64,000 nt of DNA from Vreelandella profundi (lineage in GTDB: Bacteria; Pseudomonadota; Gammaproteobacteria; Pseudomonadales; Halomonadaceae). Position numbers and translations under genes: made by a program. Position 1 is the stretch's first letter. Every line of letters starts with the position of its first letter. The notes beneath the pieces were generated by a model. It saw only the letters and a program-made list of their open reading frames with translations, was not told where the DNA came from and did not search any database. Of the stretch, positions 37,084 through 48,153 are shown piece after piece. The stretch lies in the NCBI RefSeq assembly GCF_019722725.1, contig NZ_CP077941.1, forward strand, positions 2,604,001-2,668,000, given 5' to 3'.

Positions 37084-38108
37084 CAGAGGCGAATATCAAC
37101 AAAGGCCTGCGAGCGAATTTCCTGCTGCCACGTTTCCAGCTCTTCATTAGCACGGCGTTGGAAAATCGCTTGGCGCACCTGCTCACGCTGGCTTTCTTGC
37201 GTAACGTCCTGACGGCGACGCTCCTCAACCTGGATCACGTGATAACCAAACTGCGAACGCACAGGCGCTGATACTTGATTAATATCAAGGCCGCGCATGG
37301 CTTCTTCAAACGCGGGTACAGTCTGACCGGGGCGTACCCAGCCAAGCTCGCCGCCATTGAGCGCGCTGCCGCTGTCGTCACTATATTCGCGCGCTAATGA
37401 AGCAAAATCAGCGCCGCGTGATAAACGCTCGCGAACGTCTTCAGCCCGTGCGCGCGCCTGATTTTCATCGCGGGTGGGGGTCAGCGCAACCAGCACGTGG
37501 CGCGCCCGGCTTTCCTCAATAAAATTCTGGCTGTCCGACTGGCCAGGCTGCTGGCTTAAGAAGCGGTCAACGTCGCGATCGCTTACCGTTACGCGATTGC
37601 TGATTTGACGCTGCTGCACTTGGCGCATCAGCATTTCGCGGCGCACCTCATCGCGCACGCTAGCCAGCGTAATGCCATCGGCCTCTACCGCATCGGCAAA
37701 TTCATCTAGGGTCATGTTGTTAGATTCAGCAATAGAGCGTACCTGCGCATTCAGCTCGGTATCGTTAATGCTGAGATTGGCATCTTCCGCCATCTGCATC
37801 TGAATCTCTTCCATCACCATGCGCTCAAGCACCTGCCTCTCTAACTGAGAACGCGGGGGAAGATTGCCACCGCGTGTCTGGGCCTGCTGCTCAACTTGCG
37901 CCATCCGTCCGTTTAAATTGCTGCGCATAATGACGTCGTCATTTACCACCGCGACCACGCTATCTAACGCTTGGCGCTGAGTAGACTGGAAGTTTTGCGC
38001 ATTCACTGTAAGCGGAGCGAGCGCAACGCCTGCACCCACACACAGCGCCAGCAGGCTGCCGGCAGAGAGCTGTTTCATACTGCCTAGCAGGGGCTTTTTC
38101 ATTTTCAT
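37083..38108 (-). CDS. surA: Periplasmic chaperone SurA, single-parvulin form
   Basis: 341 residues from the ATG at 38108. The signal peptide has core SLLALCVGAGVALAPL, cut near VNAQ. The SurA N-terminal domain follows (ALDSVVAVVNDDVIMRSNL, then about 150 residues). Only one parvulin-type domain is visible (RARHVLVALTP ... NGGELGWVRPGQTVPAFEEA ... SQFGYHVIQVEERR), most like the second domain of E. coli SurA. E. coli SurA has two such domains and about 430 residues. It escorts outer-membrane proteins to the Bam complex. It is directly downstream of its client lptD. Confidence 0.93.
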   Translation of the reverse strand: MKMKKPLLGSMKQLSAGSLLALCVGAGVALAPLTVNAQNFQSTQRQALDSVVAVVNDDVIMRSNLNGRMAQVEQQAQTRGGNLPPRSQLERQVLERMVMEEIQMQMAEDANLSINDTELNAQVRSIAESNNMTLDEFADAVEADGITLASVRDEVRREMLMRQVQQRQISNRVTVSDRDVDRFLSQQPGQSDSQNFIEESRARHVLVALTPTRDENQARARAEDVRERLSRGADFASLAREYSDDSGSALNGGELGWVRPGQTVPAFEEAMRGLDINQVSAPVRSQFGYHVIQVEERRRQDVTQESQREQVRQAIFQRRANEELETWQQEIRSQAFVDIRL

Positions 38109-38146
38109 AACAAACGTCTCTTTCATTAGCCAATCGATGGATGTCG

Positions 38147-40597
38147 TTATAGTGCAGTCGGACGATAGCCAGGAATGGTCTGTTCAAAATAGCTATCTGC
38201 GTCCTGTCCAACGCCGCCTAAACCACGGAATACGAAGCGTAAAAACAAGCCGCGATCTTTAAAATCGTCGTCAATGCGGGCGGTGTCGTCGTCGTCTATC
38301 CATTCGCGCCAAACGACCTGAACGCCATAGCAGCAATTGTTCCACTGGACACCTGCCAGTTGCTCAAGCGGGCGATTATTGGTCTGATCGTGCAGGTAGC
38401 TGCCAATCAAATCAATGCTAGGACTAGCTTTCCAGGCAAACGACAAATCCCACTCTTCACGGCTGTAGTCGCGAAAGCCGTCATCATCAGGCAGAACGCC
38501 TGGGTCGAACCCTTCGATCTCCCAACGGTAGCCAAGGTTCACTACGTGCCCTTCAGGATGGCGATAACGCACGTCCACGCTTGAGCGTTCGGTACGTTCA
38601 CGATGATCATCGTAGAGCCATTCATAGCCACTGCTCCAGCGATCACTGATTTGCCAATCTAACCGAGAGACCACCGGCGAGCGATCCCTTGTGGCCTGAT
38701 AGCGGCTTTCAGGATTAATGTTGGGGTTATCTTCAGGCCGATCCGGCAGCGAATTGGGATCACCCTCGCTATCGATACGACGCTCATCAAAATAAGCGCT
38801 TTGCCCTATGCCAAACGATAGCCGGTCACGCCCGGAGGCATCTTCCAGCAGCCGCGACTGAACCCCGTACGACAGCCGATTCAGGTCGCCGACGCGGTCG
38901 GCGCCGGAAAAGCGCTTCGCTGACCATAGCTGATCCCAAGAGAATGCACGCTCACGGCTATCAAAGTCTGGCAGCTCGGTTTGGTCGGTACGCGGTACAT
39001 AGGCATAGTTGAGCCGTGGCTCTAGCGTTTGCCGATACTCTCGCCCGCCGAGGGCAAGCTCACGTTCAAAAACCAGCCCGCTGTCGATAGACGTCAGCGC
39101 GATGCTGCGCGTAGGCGTTGTGCCACGATCCGTTTCGCGCTCGCCGTAGTCCAGCTCATAGGCAGTGTTCCAAAACTCTGTACGCGGCTCAACGTAGCCC
39201 CACGGCTGCTCAAACCGCCAGCCTACCGCCGGGGTCAGATGCAGTCGGCTACCAATGGCCGCTTCGCGCTCGGGCACGCGACGCTCGTCCACATCCCGCC
39301 AGAAATATGTCGCGTTCGAGCGCCATTCGGTATACAGCCCGCTGTTAAACTGCCAATCAGCGTTAGCGCTTAGGCTAGGTAACCGGTAGAACGGTTTATC
39401 GTTATCGCTAAGCGGGTCTTCCAAGCGCTGAAAGCCCTGTGCGCGAGCGTCTAACTGCCAGCGCTGGCCGCGATAATCCACCTGGGCTAATCGCTCCATG
39501 CTCACGCGGTCACTGTTGCCAAACTCACCGCCAAAGTCATCAAAATAGCGCCCGTCGCTGGCCGCACCGTAGCGTAACTGATAATTGCTACGTTCATTAA
39601 CCCGCCCGGCATGACGCGCATCGATATACCAGCGGTCATCACCTTCAAAGCGGTTAGCGTCTCCGCCCGAGCCGCCGTCGTCACTGTTTAAATAGCCGCC
39701 TTCTACGGTGCCTGCGCTTTCAGAAAACAGGTAGCGATATTCACCGTTCATCAGCAGTCCGCGATCGGTCATCCAGCGCGGCGTGATGGTGGCATCATGG
39801 TTAGGTGCAATGTTCCAATAAAACGGCTGAGCGTAGTCAAATCCGTCCGCTGAAAAACCAATGGAGGGCGACAGCAGACCGGTATGACGGCGGTCATCGA
39901 TAGGAAAGCGCAGCCAGGGCCAATAAAAGATAGGAATATCTTTAACTTCTAAACGCGCATTGCGCGCAGTGCCAAAGCCTTGAGCCTGATCAAGTACGAT
40001 ATTGCTACTTACCAGCTGCCAGCTATTTTCACCCGGGTCGCAGGTCGTAAAGCTTGCGTCTTGCAAGCGGTACAGCCCCTCGCCCGTCTGCTCCAGTTGC
40101 CTAGCTTCCCCACGCAGGTGCTGATCATAGAGCACATATTGACTGTTATTCAGCGTCGCTCGATCTTCATTTAGCCTTAGCATAGCCTTTTCGCCGCGTA
40201 CCAGGGCTTGCCCGTCGCGCAGCGCAATATTGCCTTCGGCATCGACCTGTTGACGGTCGGCAGGCAAAAAGATTTGCTCGGCCTGTAGCTCTTCATTACC
40301 GCGCCGCAAAACCACGTCACCGCGCAGCAGCGATTCGCCGTTGGCGGCGTAATCGACATCACTGGCTTCAAGAGACAGTGCTTCGGGGTTATCGTCGGCT
40401 GGCAAGCGGTAATTTGGCATCACGTAACGCCCACGGCAAAGTTGGGTAGACGCTTCAGCTTCTCCCCAGGCTTGCCAATCCAGCGCTTCAGCGGGCATGG
40501 TTTGACCTTGAGCCACCGCCGTAAACGAGGCGCCAGCGAGCAAACTGCCCACTAACGTATGCGCAACCGGCAACGTGCGCGAAAATCGCTTGCCCAT
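38147..40597 (-). CDS. lptD: LPS-assembly outer-membrane protein LptD
   Basis: 816 residues from the ATG at 40597, with AAGGA 8 bases upstream. After the signal peptide, an OstA/LptA-like periplasmic domain (about 55-190; GESLLRGDVVLRRGNEELQA) leads to a large beta-barrel domain with alternating aromatic strands up to the C-terminus. Cysteines in STQLCRGRY, FTTCDPGENS and the pair in NNCCYGVQVV match the two long-range disulfides that LptD needs. It inserts lipopolysaccharide in the outer leaflet with LptE. It heads the lptD-surA-pdxA-rsmA-apaG run. Confidence 0.96.
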   Translation of the reverse strand: MGKRFSRTLPVAHTLVGSLLAGASFTAVAQGQTMPAEALDWQAWGEAEASTQLCRGRYVMPNYRLPADDNPEALSLEASDVDYAANGESLLRGDVVLRRGNEELQAEQIFLPADRQQVDAEGNIALRDGQALVRGEKAMLRLNEDRATLNNSQYVLYDQHLRGEARQLEQTGEGLYRLQDASFTTCDPGENSWQLVSSNIVLDQAQGFGTARNARLEVKDIPIFYWPWLRFPIDDRRHTGLLSPSIGFSADGFDYAQPFYWNIAPNHDATITPRWMTDRGLLMNGEYRYLFSESAGTVEGGYLNSDDGGSGGDANRFEGDDRWYIDARHAGRVNERSNYQLRYGAASDGRYFDDFGGEFGNSDRVSMERLAQVDYRGQRWQLDARAQGFQRLEDPLSDNDKPFYRLPSLSANADWQFNSGLYTEWRSNATYFWRDVDERRVPEREAAIGSRLHLTPAVGWRFEQPWGYVEPRTEFWNTAYELDYGERETDRGTTPTRSIALTSIDSGLVFERELALGGREYRQTLEPRLNYAYVPRTDQTELPDFDSRERAFSWDQLWSAKRFSGADRVGDLNRLSYGVQSRLLEDASGRDRLSFGIGQSAYFDERRIDSEGDPNSLPDRPEDNPNINPESRYQATRDRSPVVSRLDWQISDRWSSGYEWLYDDHRERTERSSVDVRYRHPEGHVVNLGYRWEIEGFDPGVLPDDDGFRDYSREEWDLSFAWKASPSIDLIGSYLHDQTNNRPLEQLAGVQWNNCCYGVQVVWREWIDDDDTARIDDDFKDRGLFLRFVFRGLGGVGQDADSYFEQTIPGYRPTAL

Positions 40598-40602
40598 GTT
40601 CG

Positions 40603-40632
40603 TTATCCTTGGCATCCAGAATCGGTATTATA
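40603..40632. promoter_or_regulatory. Divergent promoter region of lptD and amgK
   Basis: A 70-bp gap holds the near-palindrome GTATTATAC. On the plus strand TATTAT (40626-40631) with -35 TTATCC (40603-40608, 17-base spacer) could drive amgK. On the minus strand a perfect TATAAT (40632-40627) could drive lptD, though its -35 is poor. The two -10 boxes overlap, so the promoters may exclude each other. Confidence 0.45.
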
Positions 40633-40667
40633 CAGCCCGCATGATGCCCGACCAGCAAGGAGCTTGC

Positions 40668-42379
<1,712 letters not shown>

Positions 42380-42392
42380 ATCCCAACGCCGT

Positions 42393-42418
42393 GACGCGAC
42401 TGTCGTTAAACGATAGTC
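42393..42418 (+). other. Hairpin between murU and the OsmC-like gene
   Basis: GCGACTGTCGTT and AACGATAGTCGC pair over 12 positions (one G-T) with a 2-base loop. No T-run follows, so it is not a clear terminator; it could slow decay of the amgK-murU mRNA or act as a protein-binding dyad. Confidence 0.5.
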
Positions 42419-42517
42419 GCGAAGACAATGATTCAGAGAAACAGTGAAGAGAGGCGCGCGAGCCAAGAAATGTTATGCTGCGCGACTTACCTTTCGCGCC
42501 TAGATGAGGAGAGCCAC

Positions 42518-42946
42518 GTGAAAGCACGGGTAAAATGGACCGACGGGCGACAATTTGTGGCGGAATCCGGCAGTGGCCATAGCGTTGTGATCGACGGCCC
42601 GCCGGATCACGGCGGCCGCGACACCGGCCCTCGCCCCATGGAAATGTTGCTGATGGGCATGGGCAGCTGCACTGCTTTTGATGTTCTTAATATTCTTGAT
42701 AAGGCACGTGCTGATGTCACTGACTGCGTAGCGGAGCTTGACGCTGAGCGCGCGGATGACGTGCCCGCCGTATTTACCAAGATCCACGTACATTTTGTGG
42801 TGACCGGACGCGGCCTGAAAGAGAAACAAGTTGAGCGTGCTGTTGGGCTCTCCGCTGAAAAATACTGCAGCGCGTCGATCATGTTGGGCAATGGCGGCGT
42901 CGACATCACTCACTCTTTTGAGATTATTGAGGAGGTTCGGGCATGA
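42518..42946 (+). CDS. OsmC family protein (YhfA-like)
   Basis: 142 residues from the GTG at 42518, with GAGGAGA 6 bases upstream; an open frame to 42428 adds 30 unlikely residues. [20 protein letters not shown] contains the OsmC/YhfA-type Cys. The second Cys of the peroxidase pair is in [11 protein letters not shown]. Members are thiol peroxidases or of unknown role; YhfA-type proteins are not well characterised. It overlaps speD by 4 bases after a GAGGAGG site, so the two are translationally coupled. Confidence 0.88.
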   Translation: MKARVKWTDGRQFVAESGSGHSVVIDGPPDHGGRDTGPRPMEMLLMGMGSCTAFDVLNILDKARADVTDCVAELDAERADDVPAVFTKIHVHFVVTGRGLKEKQVERAVGLSAEKYCSASIMLGNGGVDITHSFEIIEEVRA

Positions 42947-43737
42947 CAGACAGTCTCCGACTCCACGGGTTTAACAACCTGACCAGTTCGTTGAGCTTCA
43001 ACATTTACGACATCTGCTATGCCAAAACTGAAGAGCAGCGAGAGGCATACATCGACTATATCGATGAGCTTTATAACGCTGAACGTTTGACGCAGATTCT
43101 CAAGGATGTCACCAATATTATCGGCGCTCACGTGCTGAATATTGCCCGTCAAGACTATGAGCCTCACGGCGCTAGCGTGACGATTCTGATTGCCGAGCAT
43201 GAGCTAGACGACGCGGCTCCGGATCAGATCAAGCCCGGTCCTGGACCGCTGCCAGAAACAGTCGTTGGCCATCTGGATAAAAGCCACGTCACGGTTCACA
43301 GCTACCCGGAGTCGCATCCTGACAACGGCATCAGCACCTTTCGCTTAGATATCGATGTTTCCACCTGTGGCCACATCAGCCCGCTCAAGGCGCTTAACTA
43401 CCTGATCCATAGCTTTGATTCAGACATTGTTACCATGGATTACCGTGTACGTGGCTTTACGCGCGACGTAGATGGCAAAAAATTGTTTATTGATCATGCG
43501 ATTACCTCCATCCAAGACTACCTTGCTGAAGACACCAAGCATGCGTATCAGATGATGGACGTTAATGTTTATCAAGAAAATATGTTCCATACCAAAATGC
43601 TGCTCAAAGACTTTGAGCTGGACAACTACCTGTTCGGCACCTCGCGCCGAGATATCACGTTTGAGGAAGCGCGTGATATTGAGAGCCGCCTGCGTAAAGA
43701 AATGCTGGAAATCTTTTACTCCCGCAATCTGGATTAA
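42943..43737 (+). CDS. speD: S-adenosylmethionine decarboxylase proenzyme
   Basis: 264 residues of the E. coli-type (class 1A) enzyme: [20 protein letters not shown] at the start, the self-cleavage site in [16 protein letters not shown] where the Ser becomes the pyruvoyl group, and [20 protein letters not shown] with the catalytic Cys. [20 protein letters not shown] and [18 protein letters not shown] close the protein. It supplies the aminopropyl donor for spermidine; no speE is in this window. GAGGAGG precedes the ATG, and a strong terminator follows. Confidence 0.97.
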   Translation: MTDSLRLHGFNNLTSSLSFNIYDICYAKTEEQREAYIDYIDELYNAERLTQILKDVTNIIGAHVLNIARQDYEPHGASVTILIAEHELDDAAPDQIKPGPGPLPETVVGHLDKSHVTVHSYPESHPDNGISTFRLDIDVSTCGHISPLKALNYLIHSFDSDIVTMDYRVRGFTRDVDGKKLFIDHAITSIQDYLAEDTKHAYQMMDVNVYQENMFHTKMLLKDFELDNYLFGTSRRDITFEEARDIESRLRKEMLEIFYSRNLD

Positions 43738-43755
43738 ACGCGGCGACCAAACACC

Positions 43756-43782
43756 AAAAGCCGGCTTTCGCCGGCTTTTTTT
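43756..43782. terminator. Bidirectional terminator between speD and lpxL
   Basis: AAAAGCCGGC (43756-43765), loop TTTC, GCCGGCTTTT (43770-43779), then TTT. It serves both convergent transcripts. Confidence 0.93.
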
Positions 43783-43799
43783 ATCGCGCTACTTATTGA

Positions 43800-44714
43800 T
43801 TAATAAAGGCTGGGCTCGCCCTCAGGGCGCGTCTTAAACCGCCGATGCAACCACAGGTACTGCTCCGGATGCTTGCGGATAGCAAGCTCGATAAACTGAT
43901 TAACCCTTGCTGCGTCTGCTTGTTCATCGCCGCTTGGGAAACCATCAAAGGCGGGCAGGCACTCAATGGTGTAGGTCCGGTTATCCGGATTACGATGGAA
44001 CATCAGCGGCACCACGGGCGCACCGGTCATGCGCGCAATTTTAGCCGTCAAACGAATCGTCGATGCCTGCTGCCCAAATAGTGGCGCAAACACGCTAACA
44101 TCACGGCCAAAATCTTGGTCTGGCGAATACCATACAACGTGCCCTGCCCTAATACGCCTTACCACGCCTCGTAGATCATGACGATCAATCGCCTGACCAA
44201 AAATACGCGAGCGGGCACGCGTCATAAAGCGCTCAAAAAGCGGATTGTTATGCGGGCGATACACCACGTCGGCTGGGGAAAATAGCGAGTGCAGCGCACC
44301 GCCTAAATCCAGCGTCGAGAAATGAATACCGACAACCAGCACTCCTTTGCCTTGAGATTTAGCGCGCGCAAGATACTCTTGGCCGATATAAGCCACTCGG
44401 TGCCGCAAGCCTTCTGCATCGCGACACCAGCCGGTCGCGGTTTCAATCAGACCAACGCCATTCGCGATAAACGTGTCTTTAACCAACTGGCGCTGCTCAT
44501 TAGCACTCTTTTCGGGAAAGCACAGCCTAATATTGGTGCGGGTAATATGCCTGCGCCGCTTAGCAACGCGCCACACGATAAGCCCAAGCGCTTTGCCAAT
44601 CGCCATTTTCAGCCGCCATGGAAGCCAGGAGACAAAGTACATAGCGCCAATGGCCAGCCAGGTGGGCCAATAATAGGGGTGCGCGAAAGAGCGCGGATAA
44701 CGTGTTTTGGACAT
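43800..44714 (-). CDS. lpxL: Lipid A biosynthesis lauroyl acyltransferase (LpxL/HtrB family)
   Basis: 304 residues with one N-terminal membrane helix (WPTWLAIGAMYFVSWLPWRL). The acyltransferase motif H-x4-D is in VVGIHFSTLDLGGALHSL, with YRPHNNPLFERFMTRARSR, YSPDQDFGRDVSVFAPLFGQ and APVVPLMFHRNPDNRTYTIE after it. It adds a secondary acyl chain to Kdo2-lipid IVA at the inner membrane. LpxL and LpxM share this layout, so the exact acyl position is uncertain. It is 12 bp downstream of alr on the same strand. Confidence 0.88.
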   Translation of the reverse strand: MSKTRYPRSFAHPYYWPTWLAIGAMYFVSWLPWRLKMAIGKALGLIVWRVAKRRRHITRTNIRLCFPEKSANEQRQLVKDTFIANGVGLIETATGWCRDAEGLRHRVAYIGQEYLARAKSQGKGVLVVGIHFSTLDLGGALHSLFSPADVVYRPHNNPLFERFMTRARSRIFGQAIDRHDLRGVVRRIRAGHVVWYSPDQDFGRDVSVFAPLFGQQASTIRLTAKIARMTGAPVVPLMFHRNPDNRTYTIECLPAFDGFPSGDEQADAARVNQFIELAIRKHPEQYLWLHRRFKTRPEGEPSLY

Positions 44715-44726
44715 AAAAATAACCGT

Positions 44727-45827
44727 TTAAACAGAACGCTCATTATAGCGTCGCGGTGCTCGGGGCAGCACGCCCGTTAGCAGCGTATAGCTAATCGTAT
44801 CGCAGTAGCGGGCAATTTCATCAACCCGCAGCACTTCACCATTTTGGGCTCGGCCCCACAGCACCACGTCACTGCCAATCGCCGCATCCGATACGTCGGT
44901 GACATCAACGGTGAGCATATCCATAGATACTTTTCCGGCAATGGGGCAGCGCTGGCCGTTTACCAGCACCGGCGTACCGTCTACCGCGTGGCGGTCGTAG
45001 CCATCGCCATAGCCGCAGGCGACAACGGCAATTCGCGAGCGCCGCGGCGCTCGCCATCGCCCGCCATAGCCTACCGGCTCACCCTCTTCAAGCTCCCGCA
45101 GGGCAATGATTTTTGAACGCAGGGTCATGACCGGCTGCAGCTGTTGAGTGACCTCATTAGCGACTTCTAAGGGATCGCTGCCGTAAAGCATTACGCCGGG
45201 GCGGTTCCAATCACCATGCGCCACCGACCAGGCCAACGTGGCCGGTGAATTAGCTAAACACAGTGGCGCGTCCAGCGCACTGGCTAGCGCCTGTAGCTGC
45301 TCCATCTGCTGGTTGAAATAGCGATTGTCCTGGGCATCCGCGCTGGAGAAATGGCTCATCAAATGCAGGGTAGCAACACTAGGCGCGGCCTTAAGTTGAC
45401 GCCAAATACCCTCAGCTTCATGCGGCGCAAAGCCCAAACGGTGCATGCCTGAGTCAACTTTCAACCACACAGGAATCGGCTGATCGGGGCTAGCCGCTAG
45501 CAGCGCATCAACCTGCCACTGACTGTGAACGGCAATCCAAAAGCCATGGGCGTCCACTAGCGGCAGCTCATCGGCCGTGAATATTCCTTCAAGCAGCACG
45601 ATAGGCTGCGTAATGCCGCCTTCGCGCAGCGTTAGGGCTTCTTCAATGCAGGCGACCGCAAATGCAGGCGCAAGGCTCTCCAACGCACGGGCGCACGCTA
45701 ATGCGCCGTGACCATAGGCATCGGCTTTAATAACCGCCACAGAGCGGCTCTGAGGCGCGCAGCGACATGCCAGCTGATAGTTATGGCGTAACGCATCCAG
45801 ATCAATCTCAGCGACGAGTGGGCGCAT
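44727..45827 (-). CDS. alr: Alanine racemase
   Basis: 366 residues from the ATG at 45827 (MRPLVAEIDLDALRHNYQLA); the frame stays open to 45884, but that part runs across the rpoS terminator. AVIKADAYGHGALACARAL carries the PLP-binding Lys, and VSMDMLTVDVTDV and GYGDGYDRHAVDGTP belong to the C-terminal domain. It makes D-alanine for peptidoglycan. It lies after rpoS on the same strand but behind a terminator, so it probably has its own promoter. Confidence 0.96.
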   Translation of the reverse strand: MRPLVAEIDLDALRHNYQLACRCAPQSRSVAVIKADAYGHGALACARALESLAPAFAVACIEEALTLREGGITQPIVLLEGIFTADELPLVDAHGFWIAVHSQWQVDALLAASPDQPIPVWLKVDSGMHRLGFAPHEAEGIWRQLKAAPSVATLHLMSHFSSADAQDNRYFNQQMEQLQALASALDAPLCLANSPATLAWSVAHGDWNRPGVMLYGSDPLEVANEVTQQLQPVMTLRSKIIALRELEEGEPVGYGGRWRAPRRSRIAVVACGYGDGYDRHAVDGTPVLVNGQRCPIAGKVSMDMLTVDVTDVSDAAIGSDVVLWGRAQNGEVLRVDEIARYCDTISYTLLTGVLPRAPRRYNERSV

Positions 45828-45867
45828 GTGTTTTCTCACTGACGTGATTTCATTGTAAAAAATTAGC

Positions 45868-45910
45868 ATTAAAAAGCCGAGCAAGCACCTAATGGCACTT
45901 GCCCGGCTTA
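45868..45910 (-). terminator. Terminator of rpoS
   Basis: On the minus strand AAGCCGGGCAAG pairs with CTTGCTCGGCTT (one mismatch, 12-base loop) and then runs into TTTTT. It ends the nlpD-rpoS transcript 35 bases after the rpoS stop. Confidence 0.88.
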
Positions 45911-45944
45911 GTGAAATAACGTGACTAGACTGTGGTTAGCCGGC

Positions 45945-46919
45945 TTAAGTCTCGAACAGCGCTTCCAGAGAAAGGCCCTGCTTTTCTAGCGAACGGCGCA
46001 GCTTCTTGAGCGCCTCCACTTGAATCTGACGAACGCGCTCGCGGGTTAGGCCAATTTCAGCACCCACTTCTTCAAGGGTTGCCGACTCATGACCACGCAG
46101 CCCAAAGCGACGCACCACCACTTCACGCTGTTTTTCGCTAAGCTCGTCCAGCCAAAGATCGACATGCTCTTTAACATCGCCGTCAACCAAGCAGGCTTCC
46201 GGGCCTTGCACCTCATCATCAGCCAACGTATCAATAAGAGGTTTATCGCTTTCCCCGCCCATTGGGTAGTCAACCGATGACACGCGCTCATTGAGGCCGA
46301 GCATTTTCTTCACTGCCTCAACCGGCTTATCCAGATGCTCGGCGATTTCTTCGGCGGTGGCCTCATGGTCAAATTTCTGCGTTAACTCACGCGCCGCCCG
46401 CAGGTAAATATTCAGTTCCTTGACGACATGAATCGGCAAGCGAATCGTGCGCGTCTGGTTCATCAGCGCACGCTCGATGGTTTGACGAATCCACCAGGTG
46501 GCATAGGTCGAAAACCGAAAGCCGCGTTCAGGGTCAAATTTCTCTACCGCGCGAATCAGGCCTAAGTTGCCCTCTTCAATCAGATCCAGCAGCGTTAGGC
46601 CGCGGTTGAGATAGCGACGCGCGATTTTGACCACCAGTCGAAGGTTGGACTCAATCATCCGCGAGCGCCCCATCGGGTCACCCTTACGCGCTAGGCGGCC
46701 ATAATAAACTTCTTCTTCAGGCGTCAATAATGGCGAAAAACCGATTTCGTTGAGATAGATTTGCGTCGCATCCAAGCTTTGGGTCGATTGACGACCCTCA
46801 CGCCCTAGCGCTTTTTCAAAAGCATCTTCTTCTACCGCAATTTCATCATCGGTATCGTCAAGCGCTTCCTCCGCAGCATCCAGGTCAACCTCCTGTAGAT
46901 CTTTCTCCAACATACTCAT
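45945..46919 (-). CDS. rpoS: Stationary-phase/general stress sigma factor RpoS
   Basis: 324 residues. An acidic N-terminus precedes region 1.2 ([20 protein letters not shown]). Region 2 has [20 protein letters not shown] and [20 protein letters not shown], and region 4 has [20 protein letters not shown]. It is shorter than RpoD and lacks region 1.1 and the large non-conserved insert, as expected. It directs stationary and stress transcription, including osmotic stress. It follows nlpD in the classical order with a 165-bp gap holding a 14-bp tandem duplication. Confidence 0.97.
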   Translation of the reverse strand: MSMLEKDLQEVDLDAAEEALDDTDDEIAVEEDAFEKALGREGRQSTQSLDATQIYLNEIGFSPLLTPEEEVYYGRLARKGDPMGRSRMIESNLRLVVKIARRYLNRGLTLLDLIEEGNLGLIRAVEKFDPERGFRFSTYATWWIRQTIERALMNQTRTIRLPIHVVKELNIYLRAARELTQKFDHEATAEEIAEHLDKPVEAVKKMLGLNERVSSVDYPMGGESDKPLIDTLADDEVQGPEACLVDGDVKEHVDLWLDELSEKQREVVVRRFGLRGHESATLEEVGAEIGLTRERVRQIQVEALKKLRRSLEKQGLSLEALFET

Positions 46920-46990
46920 GGCCCTACCCCCTGATGTCGCCTACCCGCCATTTAGAAGACCAAAGGTGAACGCACGAATGCGCTCACTAT

Positions 46991-47018
46991 ATTGTTATGT
47001 GACGATTGTTATATGACG
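46991..47018. repeat. 14-bp tandem duplication in the nlpD-rpoS gap
   Basis: ATTGTTATGTGACG (46991-47004) and ATTGTTATATGACG (47005-47018) lie head to tail, 13 of 14 identical, about 70-100 bases upstream of the rpoS start. Confidence 0.85.
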
Positions 47019-47084
47019 CTCGAATACAGTCATTCGGGTAACTTTCAAGCAAAATACCTGTGTCTCACGTTGCCCACGAGAGGG

Positions 47085-48146
47085 TTAGCGGGAAGGTAAG
47101 AAGTCCATGGGATTTTGCGGCTGCCCGTCACGGCGCACTTCGAAATGCAGCCTGACATTTTCGGCGTCGCTATCTCCCATGGAGGCGATCACCTCACCGG
47201 CTTCCACGACGTCGTTTTCTTTGACGCGCAGGCTATCGTTATGTGCATAGGCGCTGAGGAACTGATCGTTATGCTTGAGAAGAATGAGGTTACCGTAGCC
47301 TCTGACGCCACTGCCCGCATAGACCACAATGCCGGGACCCGCTGCTTTGACAGGTTGCCCCTTTTCGCCACGGATATCAATCCCGGCGGTGATGCTATCA
47401 CCCTGCCCAAATTCTCCTTCTACGTTGCCATTCGTAGGCCATTGCCATGCGATGTTTTCAGCAGGCGTATAGGTCCGTGAGGAACGATCGACACTCGCTG
47501 TTTGAGTGGCCGCCGCTGCTGCTGGCTTGGGCTCTGGCTTAGCCTCAGGTTGCGGTGCCGGCTGCTCAGCGGGCGCAGAGGTTGGCTCAGGCTCAGCAAC
47601 AGCGGCGACGACTTCCGGCTCAGGAGTGGAGGCAACCGTTGGCGAGGTGCCTGTTGATCCCTCGGCCACTTGCTCTGCCGCATTGCGCTCAGCGGTCAGT
47701 CGCTGGTTGCGCTGAATCGCAGACTCATCGGGCAGCAGCCAATCTAGCTCCTGGTCATCGCGGGCGACAGAGGCAGTCTGAGGACTCAAGCCGGTCGCAA
47801 CAGCACCGCCGCCACTTGAGGACGTCGCCGCGGGCTGATTGCTGGCCACGGATGCTGACTGAGCAGCCCCTTCACGCAGTGCAATCGTTTGCCCTGGACG
47901 GATTTGGTACGGAGCGGCGATATTATTCATCGCCGCCAGCTGGCGATAGTCTAAATTATGCTGCCATGCAATGCCGTACAGCGTATCGCCCGCTTTCACC
48001 GTGTATTGAGGCGAACTTTCTACTGCATCACTCGCGTCGCTCAAATCACGCACTTGAGGCGAACCGCCCTGCTGGCTAGCGCAACCGGCAATGGCCAGGG
48101 TCAGCGCCGATAGCATAAGCACTTTATGTATATAATCTTTACGCAT
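47085..48146 (-). CDS. nlpD: Murein hydrolase activator NlpD (LysM-LytM lipoprotein)
   Basis: 353 residues from the ATG at 48146, with AAGGAG 9 bases upstream. The lipobox is TLAIAGCASQQ. A LysM domain follows (YTVKAGDTLYGIAWQHNLDY), then a long Ala/Pro/Glu/Gln linker, and a C-terminal LytM/M23 domain with GIDIRGEKGQPVKAAGPGIV and VRLHFEVRRDG. As in E. coli NlpD the zinc-site residues are incomplete, so it probably activates an amidase at the division site and does not cut peptidoglycan itself. The rpoS promoter usually lies inside nlpD; here the gap after it is intact. Confidence 0.95.
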   Translation of the reverse strand: MRKDYIHKVLMLSALTLAIAGCASQQGGSPQVRDLSDASDAVESSPQYTVKAGDTLYGIAWQHNLDYRQLAAMNNIAAPYQIRPGQTIALREGAAQSASVASNQPAATSSSGGGAVATGLSPQTASVARDDQELDWLLPDESAIQRNQRLTAERNAAEQVAEGSTGTSPTVASTPEPEVVAAVAEPEPTSAPAEQPAPQPEAKPEPKPAAAAATQTASVDRSSRTYTPAENIAWQWPTNGNVEGEFGQGDSITAGIDIRGEKGQPVKAAGPGIVVYAGSGVRGYGNLILLKHNDQFLSAYAHNDSLRVKENDVVEAGEVIASMGDSDAENVRLHFEVRRDGQPQNPMDFLPSR

Positions 48147-48153
48147 GGAAATC

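Noticed and set aside
42428..42517. N-terminal extension of the OsmC-like protein
   Set aside because: The family starts at the GTG at 42518 with a strong GAGGAGA site; the extension includes a promoter-like stretch.
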